64,000 nt of DNA, taken from JAHFTW01 sp038046785 (GTDB lineage Archaea > Thermoplasmatota > E2 > JACPAO01 > JAHFTW01). Below, one piece after another: positions 30,271 through 38,789 of the stretch. Both the position numbers and the translations under genes were made by a program. Where the stretch lies: positions 1 through 64,000 of the forward strand of contig JBBSVM010000003.1 of the NCBI GenBank assembly GCA_038046785.1. Reading direction: 5' to 3'. The notes below the pieces were generated by a model. The model ran no database searches. It was not told the DNA's origin and saw nothing but the letters and a program-made list of their open reading frames with translations. Position 1 is the stretch's first letter; the number at the start of each line of letters is the position of its first letter.

Positions 30271-31500
30271 GTGGAGTTCGGCCCTCTCTACTCGTCTCGC
30301 ACCCACAGCATGAAAGCGAGCGAGATTCGCGAGCTGCTCAAGCTCACCGAGAAGCCCAACGTCATTTCGTTCGCGGGCGGCCTGCCCAACCCCGGAACCT
30401 TCCCGGTCAAAGAGATCGAAGAGGCGGTCCACCGCGTCCTTCGCGACCACGCCAAGTCGGCCCTCCAGTACAGCACGACCGAGGGCGTCGCAGGCCTGCG
30501 TGAAGCGGTCGCCGACCACCTGCGCAAGGATGGCATGAAGGTCCACCCCGACCAGGTCACCATCACAAACGGCAGCCAGCAGGGACTCGACCTGCTTGGC
30601 CGCGTCTTCCTGGACCACGGCGACACCGTCCTCGTCGCCAACCCAACCTACCTCGGGGCGCTGCAGTCGTTCAACTACTTCGGCGCCCAGTACGCCACCG
30701 CCGACTCCGACGGCGACGGCATGATTCCCGACTCCGTCGAGGCGCGCGTCGTCGCCCTCAAAAAGAAAGGCATCCGGCCGAAGTTCCTCTACGCAGTGAG
30801 CACCTTCGCCAACCCGACCGGCACCACCATCAGCCTGGCGCGCCGCCGCAAACTCATCGAGCTGGCACACGCCCACGACCTCCTCATCATCGAAGATGAC
30901 CCGTACGGCAAGCTGCGCTTCGACGGCGACGCCATCCCCAGCATGCACAGCCTCGACAAGGACGAGGGGCGCGTCATCTACCTCGGCACCTTCAGCAAAA
31001 TTCTGGTGCCCGGCTTCCGCCTCGCCTGGACGGTCGCCCCGATGGAGGCGACGCGCAAGATGGTCATCAGCAAACAGTCGGTGGACCTCTGCACGAACGC
31101 CTTCACGCAGTACATCGCCTCCGACCTCCTGGCGGGCGGCCTCATCGAGCGGCACATCCCGGACATCATCAGCCTCTACCGCAAGAAGCGCGACCTGATG
31201 CTCAGCGCAATGGAGAAGCACTTCCCCAAGGAAGGCACGACTTGGACAAAGAGCCAGGGCGGCCTCTTCACCTGGGCCGAGCTGCCCAAGCAGGTCAACA
31301 CGACGAAGATGCTGGAGGATGCCGTGAAGCGCGACGTCGCCTACGTCCCCGGCAAGTCGTTCTTCCCCGACCCGGCACTTGGCTTCAACACGATGCGCCT
31401 CAACTTCAGCCACCCCGCCGACGACAAGATCAAGATCGGCATCGAGCGGCTTGGCGCCGTCATGGCGGAGACGATTGGAAAAGCGAAAGTGCTGGCCTGA
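30271..31500 (+). CDS. PLP-dependent aminotransferase (LysN/2-aminoadipate type)
   Basis: A 409-residue fold-type I aminotransferase of the MocR/LysN/ARO8 branch without a DNA-binding domain. The N-terminus MEFGPLYSSRTHSMKASEIR with ELLKLTEKPNVISFAGGLPNP is diagnostic; LQYSTTEGVAGLREAVA, ITNGSQQGLDL, the PNPTG-like NPTGTTIS, EDDPYGKLRF and the PLP lysine in GTFSKILVPGFRLAW follow. Likely substrates are aromatic or branched amino acids or aminoadipate. GTG 30271 is chosen because the conserved EFGPLYSSR precedes the first ATG (30310). Confidence 0.92.
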   Translation: MEFGPLYSSRTHSMKASEIRELLKLTEKPNVISFAGGLPNPGTFPVKEIEEAVHRVLRDHAKSALQYSTTEGVAGLREAVADHLRKDGMKVHPDQVTITNGSQQGLDLLGRVFLDHGDTVLVANPTYLGALQSFNYFGAQYATADSDGDGMIPDSVEARVVALKKKGIRPKFLYAVSTFANPTGTTISLARRRKLIELAHAHDLLIIEDDPYGKLRFDGDAIPSMHSLDKDEGRVIYLGTFSKILVPGFRLAWTVAPMEATRKMVISKQSVDLCTNAFTQYIASDLLAGGLIERHIPDIISLYRKKRDLMLSAMEKHFPKEGTTWTKSQGGLFTWAELPKQVNTTKMLEDAVKRDVAYVPGKSFFPDPALGFNTMRLNFSHPADDKIKIGIERLGAVMAETIGKAKVLA

Positions 31501-31581
31501 CGCCCCGCCGCCGGCCGACGGGGTTCATGTGCGTCAAGGCGAGGCCGCGACGTTGCGGACCGGACCTCCAAGTGTGCTTGC

Positions 31582-32016
31582 TCAGGGGCGGTTGCGGCTC
31601 GCCATGCCGGCGACCAACGTGACGCCGCCCAGGGCAAGGTGCAGCAGGTTGTCGCCGAGTCCGACGTGCCACAGGTCGCCAATCGAGGAGACCGCGAAGC
31701 CGAACACGCCGACGAGCAGGTACACCGCGCCGTAGACGATGGTGAGCGTCGCAAGGACGGCGTCGTCCTTCACGCCAAACGCGAGGCCGAACGTGAGGCC
31801 GGCGAGGATCATGTGCAGCACCAACTCTCCGCCCTCGATGTTGATGGTCAGGTTGTGCATCACATCCACCAGGGCGGGGATGAAACCCAAAATGGCGGTC
31901 AAGGTCAGCACCACGCCGAGAATCTTCAGCCACATCCGGGCGGGAGATTGGGCGGACGTGTTCCGGTTGGCAAAAGTCGTTGTTCGAGTCGTGGAGGTCG
32001 CAGTGGAGCTGGCCAT
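31582..32016 (-). CDS. Four-helix membrane protein (DUF4383-like)
   Basis: A 144-residue protein with four TM helices after a Ser/Thr-rich N-terminus (ASSTATSTTRTTTF). The core LGVVLTLTAILGFIPALVD, HLALGGVTLVAGMA and VGLGDNLLHLALG resembles DUF4383. Function unknown. ATG 32016 chosen; a GTG at 32037 would add seven residues. Confidence 0.7.
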   Translation of the reverse strand: MASSTATSTTRTTTFANRNTSAQSPARMWLKILGVVLTLTAILGFIPALVDVMHNLTINIEGGELVLHMILAGLTFGLAFGVKDDAVLATLTIVYGAVYLLVGVFGFAVSSIGDLWHVGLGDNLLHLALGGVTLVAGMASRNRP

Positions 32017-32142
32017 CGGGGCCGCAATTGGTCTCACCTATTTGGGGACCGGGCGGCCCTCACATGTTCGGAGACGGCCCGCAGCCACGGTCACCGACGC
32101 AATCACGCCCCGCGCTGGGTTCACTCCGGCGGACTCGTGCGC

Positions 32143-33204
32143 CTAACGGCCCTGTTGCGCCTTTTTGACGTTGCGCAGAACCGTCGCGACGAGAACTTCC
32201 TGCATGCCCTTGAAATCGCGGTCGATGAGGTAGCCGAGCTTGTCGCGGCCCGCAACAAGGCCCTGGATGCGAGCGCGGTTGAAGGGCAGCGCCGCCGAGG
32301 GGACCAAGTTGGGAAGGAGGCCAGCGGCGTCGATGAGGCCCATGAGGCAGATGGATTGGCCATCCGCGGTTCCGCCCGAAAGCAGCCGCACGAGGCGGTT
32401 CTCCAGCTTGGTCTGCGCATCGGGCGCAATCAGCGTGGTTTCGCTGCGCTTGAAGAGGCCGAGGTGGCGCCAGGTGCGCTCGCGCACCAAGTTGCGCGCG
32501 GCGAGGCGGTTCTTCCATGGGCGGATGACGCCGGTGAGATCGCCGGCACCGAGGCGGCGCATCGCTTCGGCACTCGGGACGCCCTGGAGCTGGCGCAGGC
32601 GGTCGGCAATCGCAGCAAGATCAGCGTCGCCGACGCGGCCGTCGAGCACTTCGAAGCGGTCGCGCTGGATGCGCAGCCGGCCGCGCAGCGCGAGGTCGAG
32701 GATGAGGGCGCCGACGATGGCGGGGCCGTGCGCACCGACGCGGTACTTTTCGATGCGGTCGTCCCACCCTTCACCCATGGCGATGAGGAGGTACTGCTCG
32801 GGAAGGCTCAGCCCATCCGTGAGGGCAGGCGTGCGGGGCGCTGCGGGCTCCGCGGCGGTCGGTGCGTCGGCCTCAGCCACTTCGGCCTCGAACTCCGGCT
32901 CGTCCTCGGGGTTGGCATCGGGAACCGGGATGTCGCGCACCTCGACCTGGAGCGGCGCCTGGCCTTCGTCATCAAGTTGAACCGGCTTGCGGCGCGCCTT
33001 GGCGATGGCTTCGGCCCAGTCGCCCTCGGGAACCGAGACCGGTCCCGCCTCGGTGCTCTCCGGCGCCGCGTCGGCACCGCTTGGCACAGCGTGGCTTGCG
33101 GCCACGTCGGCGTCAGGCGCCGCATCCGTCGGCTTGGCGCGGCGCGTCGGCACCTTGCGGCCGGTCGTCTTGGCTGGCTTCCGGGTGGCAGGTTTCAGGG
33201 CCAT
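32143..33204 (-). CDS. GPP34/GOLPH3-like protein with long disordered N-terminus
   Basis: Residues 1-130 are Lys/Ala/Pro/Glu-rich and probably disordered; residues 130-353 match the GPP34 fold (LSLPEQYLLIAMGEGWDDRI, VGALILDLALRGRLRIQRD, RTWRHLGLFKR, the C-terminal GRDKLGYLIDRDF). Eukaryotic GOLPH3/Vps74 binds PI4P and membranes; prokaryotic homologues are mainly actinobacterial and of unknown role. Membrane or phosphoglycolipid binding is inference. It lies 3 bp after the HAD gene in the same direction as HAD and the MBL nuclease. Confidence 0.82.
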   Translation of the reverse strand: MALKPATRKPAKTTGRKVPTRRAKPTDAAPDADVAASHAVPSGADAAPESTEAGPVSVPEGDWAEAIAKARRKPVQLDDEGQAPLQVEVRDIPVPDANPEDEPEFEAEVAEADAPTAAEPAAPRTPALTDGLSLPEQYLLIAMGEGWDDRIEKYRVGAHGPAIVGALILDLALRGRLRIQRDRFEVLDGRVGDADLAAIADRLRQLQGVPSAEAMRRLGAGDLTGVIRPWKNRLAARNLVRERTWRHLGLFKRSETTLIAPDAQTKLENRLVRLLSGGTADGQSICLMGLIDAAGLLPNLVPSAALPFNRARIQGLVAGRDKLGYLIDRDFKGMQEVLVATVLRNVKKAQQGR

Positions 33205-33207
33205 GGG

Positions 33208-34005
33208 TCACCGATTGGAGGGGGCGAGGCCGAGGAGAGGGATGAGCCCTTCGACGGAGTCCAGCACCCACTCCGCTTCGGGGGGGATGGCGTGGCCCGG
33301 TTTGCCGTAGCGCGCCCAAGCGGTGCGCATCCCGGCCACCTTGGCCCCCACCATGTCCTTTTCTGGCCAATCGCCCACCATCAACACCTGGTTGGGTGGG
33401 AGGCCAAAGAGGTCGAGCGCCGCCTTGAACGCCTGCGGCATCGGCTTCGTCGCGCCAGTGTCGGTCGCAGTCACGACAAAGTCGAAGAACTCCACGAGCC
33501 CGGCCGCCTCGAGCCGCTGGTACGCCTTGAAGCGCGGCGCATCGGTGAGGACCCCGAGCCGCAGCCCGGCACGCGTCAGGGCGACGAGGGTGGAACGCAC
33601 CTTCGGGTAGGGCTCGGTGTGCAGGAGTTTGGTCTTGAGGTAGGCGTTCACGGCGGCGGCGGTGATGCGGTCCACCGCGTGAGCCGAGAGCCCGAGCTTC
33701 TGCCGGTGGTGGCGGCGCAGGAACGTCTCGAACACGCCGTTGCCCTCGATGGCGTCGAGGTATTCACCAAACAGCATCTCGCCCGCCTTGTCGGACGGGA
33801 AACCGAAATCGGCTCCTGCCGTCACCATCGCCCGCGCCGCGGCGTCGGAGGCGGTCCGTTTCATCCGCATGAAATCCACGAGGGTGTTGTCGAGGTCGAA
33901 GAGGAGGGCGCGCACGCCGACCGGTCCCGGTTCCGCCACGCCGCCCGCAGGGGGCCGACCCTTCTTGGCACCTTCTGGCGCGGCCCGAGGCGGGCGTGCC
34001 GTCAC
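33208..34005 (-). CDS. HAD superfamily hydrolase
   Basis: A 265-residue phosphatase-like protein. Motif I LFDLDNTLVDF, motif II LGVLTDA, motif III KPMPQAFKAAL and motif IV VGDWPEKDMVGAKVAGM are intact, with an alpha-helical C1 cap. About 30 extra basic/Pro residues precede the domain. Substrate unknown. GTG start overlapping the stop of the MBL gene by 4 bp (GTGA). Confidence 0.88.
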   Translation of the reverse strand: MTARPPRAAPEGAKKGRPPAGGVAEPGPVGVRALLFDLDNTLVDFMRMKRTASDAAARAMVTAGADFGFPSDKAGEMLFGEYLDAIEGNGVFETFLRRHHRQKLGLSAHAVDRITAAAVNAYLKTKLLHTEPYPKVRSTLVALTRAGLRLGVLTDAPRFKAYQRLEAAGLVEFFDFVVTATDTGATKPMPQAFKAALDLFGLPPNQVLMVGDWPEKDMVGAKVAGMRTAWARYGKPGHAIPPEAEWVLDSVEGLIPLLGLAPSNR

Positions 34006-35627
34006 AAGTCGATGGGCTGGCCCGGCGCCGGGAGCTTCACGACGCCGCCGGAGCGCGCCGCCTGATAGTGGCGGGCGCTCAATTCCGGATGTTCGGTGTG
34101 GATGGGCACCAGGGTCTTACAGCCCGATTCGTCCAGCGCGTGCATCAAGTCGTCCTGACTGAGATGGCCGGAGACGTGCTGCTGCACCTCGACGAGGCCG
34201 AAATGGTCGAGCCAACGTTTCAGCTTGAAGTCCCGGATGACTCCCTCATCGTTGAACGGCTGCGTCTGGCTGTGCACGAAGAGGCCGTTGCCTTGGCCCG
34301 GCTTGAGCAGCCCGGGAAGGAGGTTGAGGGTGAAGGAGCCCATCGTGACGAGGTGGCCGCGCAGGTCGGAGGCCACCTCGTCGAGCGTGACGGTCTTGCC
34401 GGCGCGATGCAGCGCCGCATCCAGCTGCGCCACGTCGTCGGTCCAGAGGCCCCAAGCGGTGCGGCCCGACGCTTTGCGCTCCTTCCCAGCGTCCTGGGCG
34501 GCGCGCTGGTCATCGCTGACGAGGACCACCAAATCGCTGGAGGCAAGCGGGTCCATGACTTCGTCGACGTGGCCCTCACCGTGCAGCGTCCAGAGCAGAT
34601 GCGCCTGCTTGGGAGTGATGACGAGTTTGCGGCCGGAACGGCGCGCCGCCTCCGCAATCGAGACCAGGCGATCAAGGTCGCGCGGCGGATAGGCGACCGC
34701 GACGAACCCCTTCGTGTCGGCCACGTCGGCCGCCACAAGTCGTTCCTGGATGTTGCGGCCGACCTCTTGCTCGGTCAGCGGCTTGCCGACGGGGTCGCCG
34801 TGGGCGTGGGAGCCGCCGACGCGGGTGCCCTCGATGAGCAGAACGTCGGCGCCTTGCGCCTGGCGCAGGAACTTCTCGGTGCGCTCTTTGTGACGGCCAT
34901 GCAGACGCAGGTCGCCGCTGTACGCGATGCGCGGACCGTTCTTGTGCTCAAGGATGAACCCGGCCGCGCCGTGGATGCTGTGGTCCACATCGTGCCGTTC
35001 CACAGCCCAGTCGCCGACCTGGAAGCGCGCGGCGGTGTCGAGCACGCGCTCCGGCATGGCGGCCAGCACCTCATCCGCCCCGCGCTCCTTCGAGGTGCGC
35101 GGCATCTCCTCGGCGGCGGGCTTGAAGCGCACGAAGGAGTCGTCCGGCCCGCCCATGCCGGTCTTCTGCACGCTGGCAAGCGTCAGTTTCGCGATGGGGG
35201 AGAGATGGACCGGCGTGTCTTGACGCAGATAGCCGATGGAGCCGTAGTGGTCGGAGTGGGGGTGGCTCACCAGGACGCCGTCGAGGCCACGACCGCCTGC
35301 GTGCAGCGTCGGCGCCTCGCCCATGTCCGACCTGTAGAGATTGGGGAGCGGGGGTAGAAGGCCCAGGGCGACGAGATCATGGACTTGGTGGCCACCGCGC
35401 GGCTTCATGAAGAGGTCGTAGTAGTCACCCCAACCCGGCACCTTGCCGAACTCCTGCTTGGTGTTGGCCCCGCCAAAGCGCTTGCCAAAGTCCAGGAACA
35501 GCCGGCTCCGGCCGTCGTCGAGGAGAAACGCGTTGCCGCCAATCTCCCCGGCGCCGCCGTACCCGGTCAGCCGCACCTGCACGCCGCGCCAAACACCGGC
35601 CAGCGTTGAAGCCTTGCCTCCTGCCAA
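34002..35627 (-). CDS. MBL-fold (RNase J-like, beta-CASP) nuclease
   Basis: A 541-residue metallo-beta-lactamase protein. It opens VRLTGYGGAGEIGGNAFLL, has the metal motif HPHSDHYGSIGY (HxHxDH), the second ligand region YSGDLRLHGRHKE, and a C-terminal HVSGHLSQDDLMHALDES with LVPIHTEHPE, like RNase J and other beta-CASP enzymes. RNA processing or decay is likely. The TTG at 35627 is weak; GTG 35582 (VQVRLTGYGG) matches family N-termini better. Divergent from the SNF2 helicase. Confidence 0.85.
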   Translation of the reverse strand: MAGGKASTLAGVWRGVQVRLTGYGGAGEIGGNAFLLDDGRSRLFLDFGKRFGGANTKQEFGKVPGWGDYYDLFMKPRGGHQVHDLVALGLLPPLPNLYRSDMGEAPTLHAGGRGLDGVLVSHPHSDHYGSIGYLRQDTPVHLSPIAKLTLASVQKTGMGGPDDSFVRFKPAAEEMPRTSKERGADEVLAAMPERVLDTAARFQVGDWAVERHDVDHSIHGAAGFILEHKNGPRIAYSGDLRLHGRHKERTEKFLRQAQGADVLLIEGTRVGGSHAHGDPVGKPLTEQEVGRNIQERLVAADVADTKGFVAVAYPPRDLDRLVSIAEAARRSGRKLVITPKQAHLLWTLHGEGHVDEVMDPLASSDLVVLVSDDQRAAQDAGKERKASGRTAWGLWTDDVAQLDAALHRAGKTVTLDEVASDLRGHLVTMGSFTLNLLPGLLKPGQGNGLFVHSQTQPFNDEGVIRDFKLKRWLDHFGLVEVQQHVSGHLSQDDLMHALDESGCKTLVPIHTEHPELSARHYQAARSGGVVKLPAPGQPIDL

Positions 35628-35711
35628 CCGCCTTCAATCTGGCCTGAGCAATCGGAAACCCGCGCCACCACGCTTTTCAACACCCTCCCGTCCTTCAAAC
35701 CGCTCCCCGAA

Positions 35712-38552
35712 ATGGCCGCCTCTGAGAAACCATCTCGCTTCATCCCTGGCCCTGTCGTCCCGGTCCGCAAGGCGAAAGCGGCCAAAGGCGTCGAACCGCC
35801 TGCCGCAGCACCTGCCCCTGTCGTGGAGGATGAGTCGGGCGACGAGGGGGCCAAAGGCGAGCGCACGCTGTTCAAGCGCAAGAAGGTGGACCCGCTGCGC
35901 GGCCACCCCATCCTCGACCCGCACAACGTGGCCGCAGGGCTGCAGAAGGGCAGCTATGGACCGCTGGACCTGCATCGTCTCAACCTCGACGCGCACCGCC
36001 TGCGCGCGCTGCGCCACGAAGGCATTACGACGCTGGCGCAGCTGCGTCGCAAAATCAAGATTCTGCCGCACCAAGTGAAGGCGGCCATCAAGGTGCTCAA
36101 CCAGATGGGTGGCCGCGGCATCCTCGCCGACGAGGTGGGTCTCGGGAAGACCATCGAGGCCGGCATCGTGATGAAGGAGCTCATCAGCCGCGGCAAGGCG
36201 AAATCCATCCTCATCCTCACACCCGCATCGCTTGCCTCGCAGTGGCAGGGGGAGTTGTGGGACAAGTTCGGCGAACGTTTCCTCAAGCACGACGATCCGG
36301 AGTTCATCGGGTTCGGCAAGCACGACCACATCGTCGCCTCGATTGACACCGCGAAGTCGGCGCAGCACTACCCGGACATCATCGCCCGCGAGTGGGACCT
36401 CGTCATCGTGGACGAGGCGCACTACCTGAAGAACAAGAAGACGCAGCGCTACTCCTTGGCCGACGACATCTCGGCCCGCCACGCGCTGATGCTCACCGCG
36501 ACGCCCATCCAGAACAACCTCATCGAGCTCTACAACCTCATCAATCTCATCAAACCGGGCCTGCTCGGCACGATGCAGAACTTCGAGGAGGAGTACATGG
36601 GCGACGCGCAGGGCCGCGTCCTTCTGCACGCGCAGCGCCTCCAGCTTCTCCTGCAGCAGGTGCTGATTCGCAACCGGCGTTCGGAGACCGGCCTCAAGTT
36701 CCCGGAGCGGCGCGTCGAGACCCACCGCGTCAAGGCGTCGCCCGGCGAGTACGCCCTCCACCACGCCGTCTCCAACTTCATCCGCTCCTACAAGGACTTC
36801 TTCGAGTCCCACCTCGCCCTCATGGTGTTGGAGCGTGAAGTGGCCTCGTCCGCCCCCGCGCTCGCGAAGACCATTGACAACATGCTGCCGAAGGTGAAGG
36901 ACGCCGAGGTGGCCAAGGCGATGGAGGAGCTCAAGGCGATGGCGGGGGACATCAAGCGCAACTCCAAAGTCAACCTCATCCTCGACATCGCCAAGAACAC
37001 GAAGGAGAAAATCATCCTCTTTACGCAGTTCCGCGAGACCCAGGAACTGCTCAGCCGTCGCCTGGCCCAAGAGGGCGTTTCGAATGTCAAGTTCCACGGC
37101 CAGCTGACTCCCGGCCGCCGCCGTTCGGCGCTCGTGGAGTTCCGCGGCCCGACCCAGGTCCTCGTCGCCACCGACTCCGGCTCGGAGGGTCTCAACCTGC
37201 AGTTCGCGCACATCCTCGTCAATTACGATTTGCCGTGGAACCCGATGCGTGTCGAGCAGCGCATCGGCCGCGTCCACCGCATCGGCCAAGAGTCGAGCAA
37301 TGTCGTCATCCTCAATCTGGCCGTCGCGGACACCATCGAGGATTACGTCCTGCAGGTGCTGTACGAGAAGATCAAACTCTTCGAGGTCGCCATCGGTGAG
37401 ATGGACCTCATCCTGGGCGAATTGGAGGACGAGGGCGGGCTGGAGAAGCGCATCCTCGACATCATCATGGCGACCCAGAATGACAAGGAGGTCAAGGAGT
37501 CGCTGGAGAAGGTGCAGGGCGAGGTGAAGAAATCCAAGGCGAACGCCGAGGAGATCAAAATGCTCGACGCCTCCGTCTTCCAGACCTTCGACCTCTCCAC
37601 CGCGAAGGACGATGTGCGCATCGAAGACTCCGTGGACATGGACAAGGAGGTGCGCCAGTTCGTCGCCCGCTTCCTTGCCATCACCGAAGCGGAAGCCGAG
37701 GAAACCGACAAGGTCACCACCGTGAAACTGCCGCGCACCTACTGGAAACGCATGGGCGGGCTGCACCACTACACCACCGACCCCGACACCTTTGACGAAA
37801 AGGACGGCGAGATTGAGCTGCTGAGCCTCGGCAGCAAGTTCGTCCAAGGCGCCATGGAGACGCTCGGCGACGACGGCGCCATCGGCGTGGTGCGCACGCC
37901 ATCCGTGAACGGCCCGGCGACGGCGCTCTACTACCGCTACTTCATCGAGACCATCCGCAGCGAATTGGAGGCATTCATCACGCTGCTCGTGGACGACACC
38001 GGCGCAATTGTTTCCGTCGTCGAGGAACTTGCCCCCACGCCCGACGGCGAAACGGTCGCGGAGGGTGCCGCGCTGACACCGGCCCTCTGGGCCGACGTCG
38101 AGGAAAAAGCGCGCGCCCATGTCGGCAACCTCCTGGTTCCCATTTTGCAGGTCAAGCGCGAGGAGGCGCAGACCGAGGTGCGGCGCGCCGAGAAACGACT
38201 TGAGGAGTACTACGAGCGGCAGAAGGAAGAGATTCGCGCCGAAGAGGCAAAGATTCGCCACAAGCGCGGCCAGATTCGCAACCGCCTCTGGTTCACCGAG
38301 TCCGGCGTCCGCGAGCGCAAACTTGAGGACCAGGACCGCGACCTCGAGAAACAGCTGCACGACCTGACCTTCCGCAACAACCGCAAAGTCGAGGATCTCG
38401 ACAAGGAACTCAAGGAGCGGCTCGCCAAAGAGCAGGAGAAGAACGAGCCGCGCCTCCAGGTCGAGTTGATTGGCGCGACGCGACTGCTTCCGGCCAAGCC
38501 CGGCGCCGCAGCGGTCGTTGTCGCTGCGCGTTCCGCAGCCGCCGTGGCGTAA
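35712..38552 (+). CDS. SNF2/RapA-like DEAD/DEAH helicase
   Basis: A 946-residue Swi2/Snf2 ATPase. Walker A ILADEVGLGKTIEA, DEAH box VIVDEAHYLKN, motif III LMLTATPIQNN, motif V TDSGSEGLNLQFA and motif VI QRIGRVHRIGQ. The architecture (helicase followed by about 380 residues with a long coiled coil near 800-920, rich in KRLEEYYERQKEE and RKLEDQDRDLEKQ) resembles archaeal/bacterial HepA-like proteins that remodel nucleoprotein or RNA polymerase complexes. The first 60 residues are Pro/Ala-rich linker. Confidence 0.92.
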   Translation: MAASEKPSRFIPGPVVPVRKAKAAKGVEPPAAAPAPVVEDESGDEGAKGERTLFKRKKVDPLRGHPILDPHNVAAGLQKGSYGPLDLHRLNLDAHRLRALRHEGITTLAQLRRKIKILPHQVKAAIKVLNQMGGRGILADEVGLGKTIEAGIVMKELISRGKAKSILILTPASLASQWQGELWDKFGERFLKHDDPEFIGFGKHDHIVASIDTAKSAQHYPDIIAREWDLVIVDEAHYLKNKKTQRYSLADDISARHALMLTATPIQNNLIELYNLINLIKPGLLGTMQNFEEEYMGDAQGRVLLHAQRLQLLLQQVLIRNRRSETGLKFPERRVETHRVKASPGEYALHHAVSNFIRSYKDFFESHLALMVLEREVASSAPALAKTIDNMLPKVKDAEVAKAMEELKAMAGDIKRNSKVNLILDIAKNTKEKIILFTQFRETQELLSRRLAQEGVSNVKFHGQLTPGRRRSALVEFRGPTQVLVATDSGSEGLNLQFAHILVNYDLPWNPMRVEQRIGRVHRIGQESSNVVILNLAVADTIEDYVLQVLYEKIKLFEVAIGEMDLILGELEDEGGLEKRILDIIMATQNDKEVKESLEKVQGEVKKSKANAEEIKMLDASVFQTFDLSTAKDDVRIEDSVDMDKEVRQFVARFLAITEAEAEETDKVTTVKLPRTYWKRMGGLHHYTTDPDTFDEKDGEIELLSLGSKFVQGAMETLGDDGAIGVVRTPSVNGPATALYYRYFIETIRSELEAFITLLVDDTGAIVSVVEELAPTPDGETVAEGAALTPALWADVEEKARAHVGNLLVPILQVKREEAQTEVRRAEKRLEEYYERQKEEIRAEEAKIRHKRGQIRNRLWFTESGVRERKLEDQDRDLEKQLHDLTFRNNRKVEDLDKELKERLAKEQEKNEPRLQVELIGATRLLPAKPGAAAVVVAARSAAAVA

Positions 38553-38789
38553 ATTCCGCACAAACGTCAAGGGCGGACACAGATTGCACAGATTTTTTTG
38601 CTCCAAGCGGGCAAAAGACATCAAAATCTTACGGAAGGCCGTCAAAATTTCCCAGATGGGGCTCGGGGTTCAACAGCTCCTCAATCTGTGCCATTTTGAC
38701 GGTTTGGTCCAGTCCACGAACGACTGATAGGCCCAGATGGCTCGCAGCTCGTTCTGTGAAATCTGTGGTCGCCTGCAACCATGACGCCG
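38553..38789. other. Convergent intergenic region with CACAGATT repeats and an inverted repeat
   Basis: A 237-bp gap between the convergent helicase and hydrolase genes, with lower GC than its surroundings. CACAGATTGCACAGATT with a T-run follows the helicase, a TCTGTGAAATCTGTGG block lies near the other end, and CCGTCAAAAT is reversed as ATTTTGACGG around the centre. No gene visible. Likely a bidirectional terminator or remnant of a palindromic repeat family. Confidence 0.5.

Noticed and set aside
31639..34065. 808-codon plus-strand frame
   Set aside because: Shadow of the GOLPH3-like and HAD genes; composition matches reverse-strand translation of GC-rich codons.
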